Below, one piece after another: positions 46,040-53,971 of a DNA stretch of 64,000 bases. The notes below the pieces were generated by a model. The model saw nothing but the letters and a program-made list of their open reading frames with translations, had not been told where the DNA came from and ran no database searches. A program made the translations under genes and the position numbers. The stretch is from Azospirillum brasilense. Lineage in GTDB: Bacteria > Pseudomonadota > Alphaproteobacteria > Azospirillales > Azospirillaceae. Where the stretch lies: the NCBI RefSeq assembly GCF_008365405.1, contig NZ_QOKV01000001.1, positions 1-64,000 of the forward strand. The letters run 5' to 3'. Within the stretch, counting starts at the first letter, position 1, and every line of letters starts with the position of its first letter.

Positions 46040-46408
46040 CTATGTGGCCGCGTGCTCTTCGATGAAATCGACGCGTTCTGGATAAAACGCCAAATGTTCG
46101 CGGATGGCGGCTACGGCGGGATAGGGAGTCTCGTAGGTCCAGACAGCGTCGATCGCGATGCGATCACCCACGCGCAGGCTGTAATAAGTGGCATCGCCCT
46201 TGTAAGGGCAATGCGTCGTGTGCGCCGTGCGCTCGAAAGCCGTCATGTCGGCATCCGCGCGGGGAATATATTGAACCGCGGGCAACTTCGCCTCCGTCAG
46301 CGTCAGGGCGCGTGCCGTTTCGGCGACGACCCGGCCGGCGAAGACGACACGGATCCGATTCGGGTTGGGGATGATCGTGATGGGATGCTCTGGGCCGGGA
46401 ATTCTCAC
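46040..46408 (-). CDS. DUF427 family protein
   Basis: A 122-residue protein with typical DUF427 patterns: HPITIIPNPNRIRVVFAGRVVAET, YIPRADADM, CPYKGDATYYSL and AIREHLAFYPERVDF. Full length. Function not established; members are small beta-rich proteins. Confidence 0.92.
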   Translation of the reverse strand: MRIPGPEHPITIIPNPNRIRVVFAGRVVAETARALTLTEAKLPAVQYIPRADADMTAFERTAHTTHCPYKGDATYYSLRVGDRIAIDAVWTYETPYPAVAAIREHLAFYPERVDFIEEHAAT

Positions 46409-46638
46409 AGCGATACTCCTTGCTCGCCAGTCGTTGCGCCGGTCATGGCGCGGCCGTCATGCCATATACCAGCGACTTTTGATCCTGACCTATCAGGATC
46501 AAGAGCTTCGGCGGCATGGGCCGGCCGCTTGTGACCGTGGTGTCGCTGATCTGCGGCCGGCGCTTTCGCCATGCTACTCTAGGCGGTGTGACGGAGCGTT
46601 GCCCTTATTTCACATCCTTGCCCCAGGTGGCTCCACCG

Positions 46639-47289
46639 ATGAAAGATTGGATCTCAATGAGCATGCAACCATGGGAAGGACGTGACCGGCTGGTGGCGAT
46701 CGACATCGAGACGACCGGACGGCGCCTGCCGAGCCTCCAGGACATCCGTAAGGCGCCCAAGGGCCTGCGTCAGCCCGGCATCATCATCGAAATCGGGTGT
46801 CTTGAGATCATCCGTGAGGGCAATGGCTGGAGGAAAGCGCGCAGCTGGGAGTCGCGGGTCAACCCCGACGCCCCTCTCCATCCCGACGCCATCAAGGTGC
46901 ACGGCATCAAGCCCGCCGACCTGAAGGCGGCGCCTCGCTTTCCCGAAGTGGCCGACGCGCTTCTCGCCTTTCTGGGCGAGGACCTTCTGGTGGCGCATGC
47001 CTATGAGAACGAGATGGACTTCCTGAACTACGAGTTCGCGCGCTGCGGACGCGCCGCATGGGGTGCCGACACGTTCTCGGCGGACCGGTTCATCTGTACC
47101 AAGGAGATGTCGCACGCGGTCTTCCCCGGTGCTTCCGGCTCGCTCGATGCGCTGTGTGATCGGCTGTGGCTCGACCGGAGTGATCGCTTCGCCCACCATG
47201 GCGCGCTGCTCGACGCAGACCTGACGGCTGATGCCTTCGTCAAAATGGCGTTGGGAGATACCGGCCCGCGCGATGCCGTGTATGAGTGA
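46639..47289 (+). CDS. DnaQ-like 3'-5' exonuclease (DEDDh)
   Basis: About 216 residues. Exo I is VAIDIETTG, Exo II is LLVAHAYENEMDFLNYEF, and Exo III is HHGALLDADLTADAF with the DEDDh His. This matches the DNA polymerase III epsilon fold, with an insertion after Exo I. The start is uncertain among ATGs at 46639, 46657 and 46663. A stand-alone proofreading or repair exonuclease; no partner gene adjacent. Confidence 0.87.
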   Translation: MKDWISMSMQPWEGRDRLVAIDIETTGRRLPSLQDIRKAPKGLRQPGIIIEIGCLEIIREGNGWRKARSWESRVNPDAPLHPDAIKVHGIKPADLKAAPRFPEVADALLAFLGEDLLVAHAYENEMDFLNYEFARCGRAAWGADTFSADRFICTKEMSHAVFPGASGSLDALCDRLWLDRSDRFAHHGALLDADLTADAFVKMALGDTGPRDAVYE

Positions 47290-47557
47290 GGCACGGCGCC
47301 GGGCATCCGGATATCGTGCCGCGCGCCCTGACGGGCGGAAGGCGTCAAGGTCGCCTATCGGGGCAGCTTGCGCTGAACGGTGCTGGCTGCTCATGGCGCG
47401 GAGTCGACAGTCCGGCGCCTGGCAAACCGATCTCGCGCTGTCGGGCAAGGTGTCGCCGAACTTTACGCGCTGACAGTTGGTCAGGTCACCCGCGAGGACG
47501 GGCGGGACCGGCTTGTGAAAGGACCTGCCCCCCCACTTGGTCCTAATCGTGCCGGGG

Positions 47558-48520
47558 CTAAGATTCCGCACTGCGCGAGGCGCCGGGCGAATAGCCCATG
47601 ATGCGCTTGAAGGCGCGGCTGAAGGCGGCCTGCGAGCCATAGCCGAGCCGATGCGCGGCGGTTTCGATCGGCAGACGCTCCCGGCCGATCCACTGGGCGG
47701 CAAGCCGCATCCGCAGCTCCGTCACGTAGCGAACCGGGGTCACGCCGGTCACCTCCAGGAAGCGCTCCGCGAAAACCGAACGCGAGGCGCCCATCTCCGC
47801 GGCCAGTTCCGCCACGGTCCAGTTGCGGCCGGGATCGCGATGCAGCGCGGTGATGACGCGGCCGAGCCGCGGGTCGCGCAAGGCGTCGATCCAGCCGCGC
47901 GCATCGCCGCAACCGCATTCGACCCAGCCCCGCACGATGGAGGCGGACACCACGTCGGCCAGCCGCGCCAGGATGCCGGCATAGCCGGCGCGCTCCGCCC
48001 GCGCCTCCCTCTCCATCGCTTCCAGCATCGGCAGGATTTCGGGGTAGCGGTCGAGCAGGGTGCCGACCTGCATCACCTCGGGCATCAGGCCGACCAGCGG
48101 CTGCATGGCGCCGAGGTCGAACTCCATGCAGCCGCTGAAGATCACCGCATCCTTCGTTCGGCAGCTTTCCGGCGGGCAGGATTCGAGCGCACCGACATTG
48201 CCGCACAGCGGCGCCGTCGCGAAGCTGGCGACGTCGCGGGCCGGCAGTTCCGGCGCCGACAGCAGTTCGTGCGCGCCGCCGCGCGGCAGCAGCACCGCAT
48301 CGCCGGTGTCCAGCGTGAAGGTACCGCCGGCAAGCAGCCTCAGCACGACCGGCCCGCGGGCGATGAAATGGAATTGCGCCCGCCCCTCCACCGTCCCGAA
48401 ACCGATGCCGAAGGGAGGGGCGACCTGCATGCGGCGGTACTGCACGCCGGTCAGCCGCATGCCGAGCAGAAGCTCGCTGACGAGGTCGGTGGCGGGAGGG
48501 AGACGGGATGAGTCGAGCAT
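47558..48520 (-). CDS. AraC-family regulator with N-terminal cupin
   Basis: About 320 residues. The N-terminal AraC_binding_2/cupin-like sensor is FGTVEGRAQFHFIARGPVVLRL. The C-terminal double HTH is WTVAELAAEMGASRSVFAERFLEVTGVTPVRYV and ETAAHRLGYGSQAAFSRAFKRIMGYSP. ATG 48520 is preferred to a TTG 18 bases upstream. Divergent from the MFS gene at 48622, it probably controls it. Confidence 0.92.
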   Translation of the reverse strand: MLDSSRLPPATDLVSELLLGMRLTGVQYRRMQVAPPFGIGFGTVEGRAQFHFIARGPVVLRLLAGGTFTLDTGDAVLLPRGGAHELLSAPELPARDVASFATAPLCGNVGALESCPPESCRTKDAVIFSGCMEFDLGAMQPLVGLMPEVMQVGTLLDRYPEILPMLEAMEREARAERAGYAGILARLADVVSASIVRGWVECGCGDARGWIDALRDPRLGRVITALHRDPGRNWTVAELAAEMGASRSVFAERFLEVTGVTPVRYVTELRMRLAAQWIGRERLPIETAAHRLGYGSQAAFSRAFKRIMGYSPGASRSAES

Positions 48521-48621
48521 ATCCGGACTATCGATCAAAAGATGCGGACGTTATGACATGGATCGTCCAGAGACTCCATTCTATCCTGCGTCGCAGCATA
48601 ATCTTCCTGCGAGGACAGACC

Positions 48622-49818
48622 ATGATGGAACCTGTGAGGCAGGCCGGCGCCGCGCCGGCGGAGCCCGCCTGGGGTGCCGTCTTCTCCCTGACGCTCGGCG
48701 TGTTCGGACTGGTGACGGCGGAGTTTCTGCCGGCCAGCCTGCTGACGCCGATGGCGGCCGACCTGCATGTGACCGAGGCGATGGCCGGCCAGGCCGTCAC
48801 CGCGACCGCCGCGGTGGCGCTGGTCGCCAGCCTGCTGATCTCCGCCGCGACCCGCCGGATCGACCGACGCCATGTGCTGCTCGCCTTTTCGGCGCTGCTG
48901 CTGGTGTCCAACCTGGCGGTCGCCTTCGCCCCCGACCTGCTGTCGCTGCTGGTCGGGCGGGTGCTGCTGGGGGTGGCGCTCGGCGGCTTCTGGGCCATGT
49001 CGGCCGCGATCGCCATGCGGCTGGTGCCGGAGCCGATGATTCCGCGGGCCTTGTCGATGATCTTCAGCGGCGTGTCCGCCGCCACCGTCTTCGCGGCCCC
49101 GGTGGGAAGCTATCTGGGCGACCTGCTCGGCTGGCGCGCGGTGTTCCTGATGGCCGGAGGGCTGGGGCTGGTGGCCTTGGTGGCTCAGGTTCTGGCGCTG
49201 CCGCGCATGGCACCGAACGGCCACACCAGTCTTCGCACCCTGGGCGAGGTGATGGCGCGGCCGGGCGTCGGGCTCGGCATGGTGTCGATCATCCTGGTCT
49301 TCACCGGGCATTTCGCGCTGTTCACTTATGTCCGGCCGTTCCTGGAGACGGTGACCGGCGTCGGCGTCAGCGGCGTGTCCGGCATCCTGCTGGGCTTCGG
49401 CGTGGCGAACTTCGCCGGCACCTATCTCGGCGGCGCGCTGCTGGCGCGCAGCATGCGGCTGACCCTGACGGTCATGCCGCTGACCATGGGGCTGCTCGGG
49501 CTCGGGCTGGCCGCGCTGGGCGGGTCGCCGACCGTGGCCTCGGTGCTGATCGCGCTGTGGGGCGTCGCCTTCGGCGCCGTGCCGGTGGCCTGGTCCACCT
49601 GGATCACCCGCACCGTGCCGGACGAGGCGGAAAGCGCCGGCGGGCTCTTCGTCGCGGCGGTGCAACTCGCCATCGCCACCGGTGCGGCAGTGGGCGGCGC
49701 CATCTTCGGCGTCAGCGGCGCCGGGGGGGTCTTCGGCGTCAGCGGCATCGTGCTGCTGCTGGCCGCCCTGGTCGTGCTGGGAGGCATGCGCGCGCGGGCA
49801 GTCGCTGTCGCCTCCTGA
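48622..49818 (+). CDS. MFS efflux transporter, DHA1 type
   Basis: A 398-residue protein with about 12 membrane segments. Typical motifs are LGVFGLVTAEFLPASLLTPMAADL, the loop RRIDRRHVLL and GRVLLGVALGGFWAMSAAIAMRLVPE. This matches the arabinose/drug efflux-like DHA1 branch. ATG 48622 has GAGGAC upstream. Substrate unknown; regulation by the divergent AraC gene is likely. Confidence 0.92.
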   Translation: MMEPVRQAGAAPAEPAWGAVFSLTLGVFGLVTAEFLPASLLTPMAADLHVTEAMAGQAVTATAAVALVASLLISAATRRIDRRHVLLAFSALLLVSNLAVAFAPDLLSLLVGRVLLGVALGGFWAMSAAIAMRLVPEPMIPRALSMIFSGVSAATVFAAPVGSYLGDLLGWRAVFLMAGGLGLVALVAQVLALPRMAPNGHTSLRTLGEVMARPGVGLGMVSIILVFTGHFALFTYVRPFLETVTGVGVSGVSGILLGFGVANFAGTYLGGALLARSMRLTLTVMPLTMGLLGLGLAALGGSPTVASVLIALWGVAFGAVPVAWSTWITRTVPDEAESAGGLFVAAVQLAIATGAAVGGAIFGVSGAGGVFGVSGIVLLLAALVVLGGMRARAVAVAS

Positions 49819-50122
49819 TCACCTCCGTCAGACGCCCGCGGATGGACCAGCCGCTGTCGCGCTCCGTTTCCAGGACGGTGGGCCCCCATGCCACCAGCAC
49901 CGCATCGTACCCGGAAAACCGCCTCTCGCTCAGGTCAATACCCGCGACAGCAATCCTTCGTGATTGTCGACACAAGGAAGTTTAGACCCTCGGGCTCGGT
50001 TCAATGTTGCGGGTTAGGCGCCAAGCTCTCGGTGGTGGTTCCGTACTGCTGGGAGCGGGATTCCTTCCGCGGTCGGCGGGCCCGTTCGCTCCGCTTTATA
50101 GCAGCCAACCAACTTCAGCTCC

Positions 50123-50197
50123 TGGCGCAAAGCGGTCGTAAGCGACGGTCCGCATCGGGGCAAAAGCCGCTGGCGTTGGTGTGGTGAAAGGGGACGC
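50123..50197. repeat. Dispersed 75-bp intergenic repeat, copy B
   Basis: Near-identical to 42796-42870 and ends with the same TGTGGTGAAAGGGGAC core (50180-50195). It lies in the 468-base gap between the MFS gene and the DUF1194 gene; nothing else in the gap is supported. Confidence 0.75.
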
Positions 50198-50286
50198 TCG
50201 TTTGGACGATCGCGTAACGGCGATGGGTTGCTTCAGGCAGTCGCAGACGTTTCGGGCCGCTCCACATAACTGGGTGGAGGCCAGTC

Positions 50287-51006
50287 ATGTCGGTGCCGAC
50301 CGGAGTTGCTGCTGCAGTTGCCGCGACCATCCTCTCCTGGGGCAGCGCCCTTGCGGCCCAGCCCGCCGTCGATCTGGAACTCGTGCTCGCCGTTGACGGA
50401 TCAGCAAGCATCGACCAAGCCATGTTTGAGTTCGAACTCGACGGACATGCGGCCGCATTCCGAGATCGGACCGTGGTGGAGTTGATCCGTGGTGGCTATC
50501 GCGGACGAATTGCGGTGACCCTGGTGCTATGGTCGGATCCCACGGCCCTGAAGGTGCTCGTCCCATGGACGGTGATCGCTGACGCCAGCAGCGGCGAAGC
50601 GTTCGCGGCGGCGATCGACGCCGTGCCGCGGCGTGACCGTGCCGGCAGCACCGGCATCGGTGCGGCGCTGTTGAACTGCGCGACGCTCTTTCCCAACGTC
50701 ATGCCGGCGCCCCGCCGTGTCATCGACGTTGTCAGCAACGGCTACAACAACGTTGGCACGCTCCCAGAGGTCGCGCGCGACCGCGTCGTTGCTGAGGGCG
50801 TCACCATTAACGGCCTGGTCATCCTCGACGAGGTTCCCTGGCTCGGGGCGTATTTCGCACAACGGGTCATTGGCGGCTCCGGCGCCTTTGTCCACAGCGT
50901 CGCTGACCGATCAAGCTTTGTTCATGCCATCACCGCCAAACTCAAGCGGGAGATCGCCAACGCAGCCGAGCAGGAGAGCAGTGCGATTCAGAAGCTTCCC
51001 GATTAG
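50287..51006 (+). CDS. DUF1194 exported von Willebrand A-like protein
   Basis: A 239-residue protein with a signal peptide (residues 1-23, ending LAAQ). LELVLAVDGSASID carries a MIDAS-like DxSxS metal site, followed by TGIGAALLNCATLF and RRVIDVVSNGYNN, as in DUF1194. GGAGGCC precedes the ATG. Probably a periplasmic metal-dependent binding protein; partner unknown. Confidence 0.9.
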   Translation: MSVPTGVAAAVAATILSWGSALAAQPAVDLELVLAVDGSASIDQAMFEFELDGHAAAFRDRTVVELIRGGYRGRIAVTLVLWSDPTALKVLVPWTVIADASSGEAFAAAIDAVPRRDRAGSTGIGAALLNCATLFPNVMPAPRRVIDVVSNGYNNVGTLPEVARDRVVAEGVTINGLVILDEVPWLGAYFAQRVIGGSGAFVHSVADRSSFVHAITAKLKREIANAAEQESSAIQKLPD

Positions 51007-51176
51007 GGCAGGCGTTCCAACTCTTTCTCGCGCTGGGTTCGCTCGTCCTCACGCGGTTCCACGGCGGGCTTCCGGGCATCCTCCTCGGTCGGTGCCGGTG
51101 TCGTACTCCGATTCACCGGCTCCGTCTTCTGCTGCCGATGAGACCAGAAGCTCCAACGATCACTGCTGTGGCACAT
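51003..51176 (-). CDS. Small hypothetical charged protein
   Basis: A 57-residue frame starting MCHSSDRWSFWSH and ending in a strongly charged tail (EPREDERTQREKELERLP). GGAGG stands 5 bases before ATG 51176. It overlaps the end of the convergent DUF1194 gene by four bases. Good ribosome site and protein-like composition support it; no family recognised. Confidence 0.5.
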   Translation of the reverse strand: MCHSSDRWSFWSHRQQKTEPVNRSTTPAPTEEDARKPAVEPREDERTQREKELERLP

Positions 51177-51525
51177 GCTTGCCTCCAATGTCTGGAGCTG
51201 AAACAACAGTCGGATGCGAACATCAGCGTGGGCCGTGCGCGCCCATCATTTGGACACCTACGGAAGTAAGGCCGAACAGAACCGGGCCCGACGCGGCAAG
51301 AGGGAACGTGCGCCTTTTCTGTGGCTGGTCGGTTCTTGGCCCGGACACTGTTGGCGAATTGGTCCGCATCAAGAGCGGAAGCGCGTCAGAGGCTGTTGAG
51401 GAGAAGGCCTCTGACAGGTAAAGAAAAGGCTCTTGTCGCGGTCTCCCGCCTATCCGCCTGTTCCAGTGATCGCGAAGCCGGGAAGGAGTACGATCAGGCT
51501 CCTAAAGGCCAAGGGAGCCCCGGCA

Positions 51526-52326
51526 ATGACGGAAGCCGCGGCCGTTCGCTGGCAGAGCGGTGACCTCTATGAACCCTACGTGGGACGCTGGAGCCGTCCG
51601 GTGGCCCACGCGTTGCTCGCTTGGTTGAACGCCCCGACCGACCTCGATTGGCTCGACGTGGGCTGCGGCACCGGAATGGTGGCGGAGGCCATTGCCGAGC
51701 GATGCGCCCCCAAGCGTTTGGTCGGGATTGACCCGTCAGCCGGCTTTCTCGACTTTGCACGTCGGCGCTTGAAGGCCTCAGGCGCCGAGCTGCTTCAAGC
51801 CAATGCCCTCGGCCTGCCGTTCCCCTCCGCCCAGTTCGATCGTGTGGTGTCCGGCCTCGTCCTCAACTTCCTGCCCGATCATCCGCTCGCGGCTTCCGAG
51901 ATGGCGCGGGTCGTTCGACCGGGCGGCGAGGTGGCGCTCTATGTCTGGGATTACGCGGGCAAGATGGAGTTGATGCGCCGCTTTTGGGATGCGGCGATCG
52001 CACTGGACACGCAGGCCCTCGGGTTCGACGAGGGGCGTCGTTTCCCGATATGCCAGCCGGAGGCAATGCGCCGGCTGTTCGAGGGCGCCGGCCTTTCGCA
52101 GGTGAAGACCTTCGCGATCGACGTTCCCACCAAGTTCCGCGACTTCGACGACTACTGGGCTCCGTTTCTTGGGGGACAAGCGCCGGCGCCGGCCTACTGC
52201 ATGTCGTTGGACGAGGACAGCCGAGCCGCGTTGCGTGAGCGCCTGCGGGCGTCCTTACCGGCACAGGCAGACGGCAGCATCCATCTTGTCGCGCGGGCCT
52301 GGGCCGTGAGGGGCCGCAAGGACTGA
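51526..52326 (+). CDS. Class I SAM-dependent methyltransferase
   Basis: A 266-residue Methyltransf_11-type protein: motif I LDWLDVGCGTGMVAEAI, acidic loop VGIDPSAGFL, and DRVVSGLVLNFLPD. ATG 51526 has AAGGGAG upstream; an upstream in-frame ATG at 51433 adds 31 unlikely residues. Substrate unknown. The 349 bases before it hold nothing recognisable. Confidence 0.9.
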   Translation: MTEAAAVRWQSGDLYEPYVGRWSRPVAHALLAWLNAPTDLDWLDVGCGTGMVAEAIAERCAPKRLVGIDPSAGFLDFARRRLKASGAELLQANALGLPFPSAQFDRVVSGLVLNFLPDHPLAASEMARVVRPGGEVALYVWDYAGKMELMRRFWDAAIALDTQALGFDEGRRFPICQPEAMRRLFEGAGLSQVKTFAIDVPTKFRDFDDYWAPFLGGQAPAPAYCMSLDEDSRAALRERLRASLPAQADGSIHLVARAWAVRGRKD

Positions 52327-52389
52327 CAAAAAAGGGCATGCGTCCGGCCAAAGCCGGTGGTCAGCCGGACAAAATGCGGTTTGAGCCAA

Positions 52390-52439
52390 TGTGGTGAAAG
52401 GGGACACCAAGTCCAAAGCCCCTGATGGTCCGCTTTGCG
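52390..52439. repeat. Dispersed 50-bp intergenic repeat, copy C
   Basis: Begins with TGTGGTGAAAGGGGAC, the core ending copies A and B, and matches copy D (45949-45998) at about 45 of 50 bases. It runs directly into the 164-bp inverted-repeat element at 52439. Confidence 0.65.
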
Positions 52440-52602
52440 CGGATAGTGTTGAAAAACTCCCTGACGAGTACTTCGCAGCCGTTTTGACGCAATAATGATC
52501 CACTCTGCCGGACTTCAGAGCGATATCGCTGCGTGGCGCCCCTATAGAGCGACGGAAAATTTCTCGCTCCGGCAGGCTCGAGAGTTTTTCAACACTATCC
52601 GC
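52439..52602. mobile_element. MITE-like 164-bp element with 21-bp perfect inverted repeats
   Basis: The 21 bases at 52439-52459 (GCGGATAGTGTTGAAAAAC...) are exactly complementary to 52582-52602. The interior has no coding capacity. Size and perfect ends fit a miniature inverted-repeat transposable element mobilised in trans. No transposase with these ends lies in the window and no clear target duplication was seen. Confidence 0.8.
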
Positions 52603-53299
52603 CAGAATACTGTCGGCGAAATCGGCGGGTGGGGTCGAAGTCTCTCAGAACCCGGCCAAGGGACCCAGCCCGCGGCGGGTTTTCCCACCCATGAGGGACC
52701 TCCGGATTGCCGCTCCGAAATTCGCCAACAGTATCTGGGTCAACCGATGGTGAGCATCGGGATACCATCCGCCGCCCCACGCTCCGTCGCGTTCGACTCA
52801 AAGACGTTGGGGCTCGAGGCGCAGACCGAGGGCCACGAAGGCGGCACGCTTGTTACCGTCAAGGATGAGCAACACTCAGCAGTGCACATTCCTCGCCAGC
52901 GACTTGGAGGAGCAGAGCGAGTCGATAATCTCGGAGCCGTGGCGCAGCGCCGGCACAAAATGTTTGCGGGCTTTCTCCTGCCGGCGTGCCAATGAGTAAT
53001 CATAACCTTGATCTTTGGACCTCCGAGTTGCTCCCATTGGGATTAGGTGAGTTTATAATGTATTGAGTAGAAATGAGGCTTAATTTGGATATTGCGCCGA
53101 TTTGGGTGCATCATTTCTTTAGCAAACAGGGCGGTAACAAGTCATTTGAACAATGTGAGCGGGCTAAATGTTTTCCGCTAATTGTGAGCTTTTAAAGATC
53201 GGGTGGATTATGTGCCTTGAGGTGATTTCTTATGAACGCTTTACAGAACAACAGTTTTCCGGCTTTCTTTTCTGTGCGTTCATGGTTGGAGGTTTTTCC
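52603..53299. other. Geneless stretch before cas5, AT-rich in its last 300 bases
   Basis: 52603-52990 is GC-rich and holds only short broken frames. From about 52990 the composition turns AT-rich up to cas5, suggesting foreign DNA or the element's left boundary. No TGGTTCC-type repeat like those at 63673-63791 was found here, so a left transposon end could not be placed. Confidence 0.5.
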
Positions 53300-53971
53300 A
53301 TGTCGTACGGAATAAAATTACGGGTGTCAGGCCCAAGAGCCTGCTTCACTCGTCCTGAAACCAAAGTTGAACGAGTATCGTATGACGTGATCACACCGTC
53401 CGCTGCACGCGGTATTCTCGAAGCGATTCACTGGAAACCGGCAATTGTTTGGACAATTGACCGTATTCACGTGCTGAAACCCATCCGCTTCCAATCGCTT
53501 CGCCGCAACGAGGTCGGCCACAAGGTGCCCGTCGCCACCGTCCGTCATGCAATGCGCGGCAATGACATCGCAGAGTTGCGTCAAATCGCCGATCATGACC
53601 GGCAGCAACGTGCCGCCGTCATTCTCGTCGATGTCGATTACATAATCGAGGCGCACGTCTCTCTGACCGAAGAGGCTGGCGAAAACGACACCATTGCCAC
53701 TCATCTGAAGATATTCAACCGCCGTGCACAGCGTGGTCAGTGCTTTCACCAGCCCTGCCTCGGAACCCGCGAGTTCCCCGCCGAGTTCGAACTCTGGGAA
53801 GGTCCAGTGCCCGTGCACGCCCTGCCGGGCGAGCAGCGCAATTTGGACCTCGGCCCGATGCTGCTGGACATCGATCACAGCAACGGCCGCTCTTCGCTAA
53901 TATTCCATGCCGTTCTGCGCGAAGGCGTTCTGGCGGTGCCGCCGCGCTCGTTGCCGGAGGTGCGGGCATGA
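53300..53971 (+). CDS. cas5c: Type I-C Cascade subunit Cas5c (Cas5d)
   Basis: A 223-residue RAMP protein. The family core is YGIKLRVSGPRACFTRPE, SYDVITPSAARGILEAIHWKP, and RAQRGQCFHQPCLGTREFPA. In type I-C this subunit cuts the pre-crRNA, replacing Cas6. At the positions of the catalytic Tyr46, Lys116 and His117 of Bacillus halodurans Cas5d I read His44, Thr134 and His135. Chemistry may therefore differ, though His in IHWKP may be common. GGAGG precedes ATG 53300. The stop overlaps the cas8c start. Confidence 0.93.
   Translation: MSYGIKLRVSGPRACFTRPETKVERVSYDVITPSAARGILEAIHWKPAIVWTIDRIHVLKPIRFQSLRRNEVGHKVPVATVRHAMRGNDIAELRQIADHDRQQRAAVILVDVDYIIEAHVSLTEEAGENDTIATHLKIFNRRAQRGQCFHQPCLGTREFPAEFELWEGPVPVHALPGEQRNLDLGPMLLDIDHSNGRSSLIFHAVLREGVLAVPPRSLPEVRA

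Noticed and set aside
49739-49975. Short reverse frame overlapping the MFS 3' end
   Set aside because: No ribosome site and no family resemblance; it overlaps a confident gene.
52798-52870. Reverse-strand fragment reading ILDGNKRAAFVALGL, like the Doc/Fic core
   Set aside because: The DGNKR stretch is suggestive, but the catalytic His of the HxFx motif is absent, the frame stops soon after and no antitoxin is seen. Too short to support even as a pseudogene.
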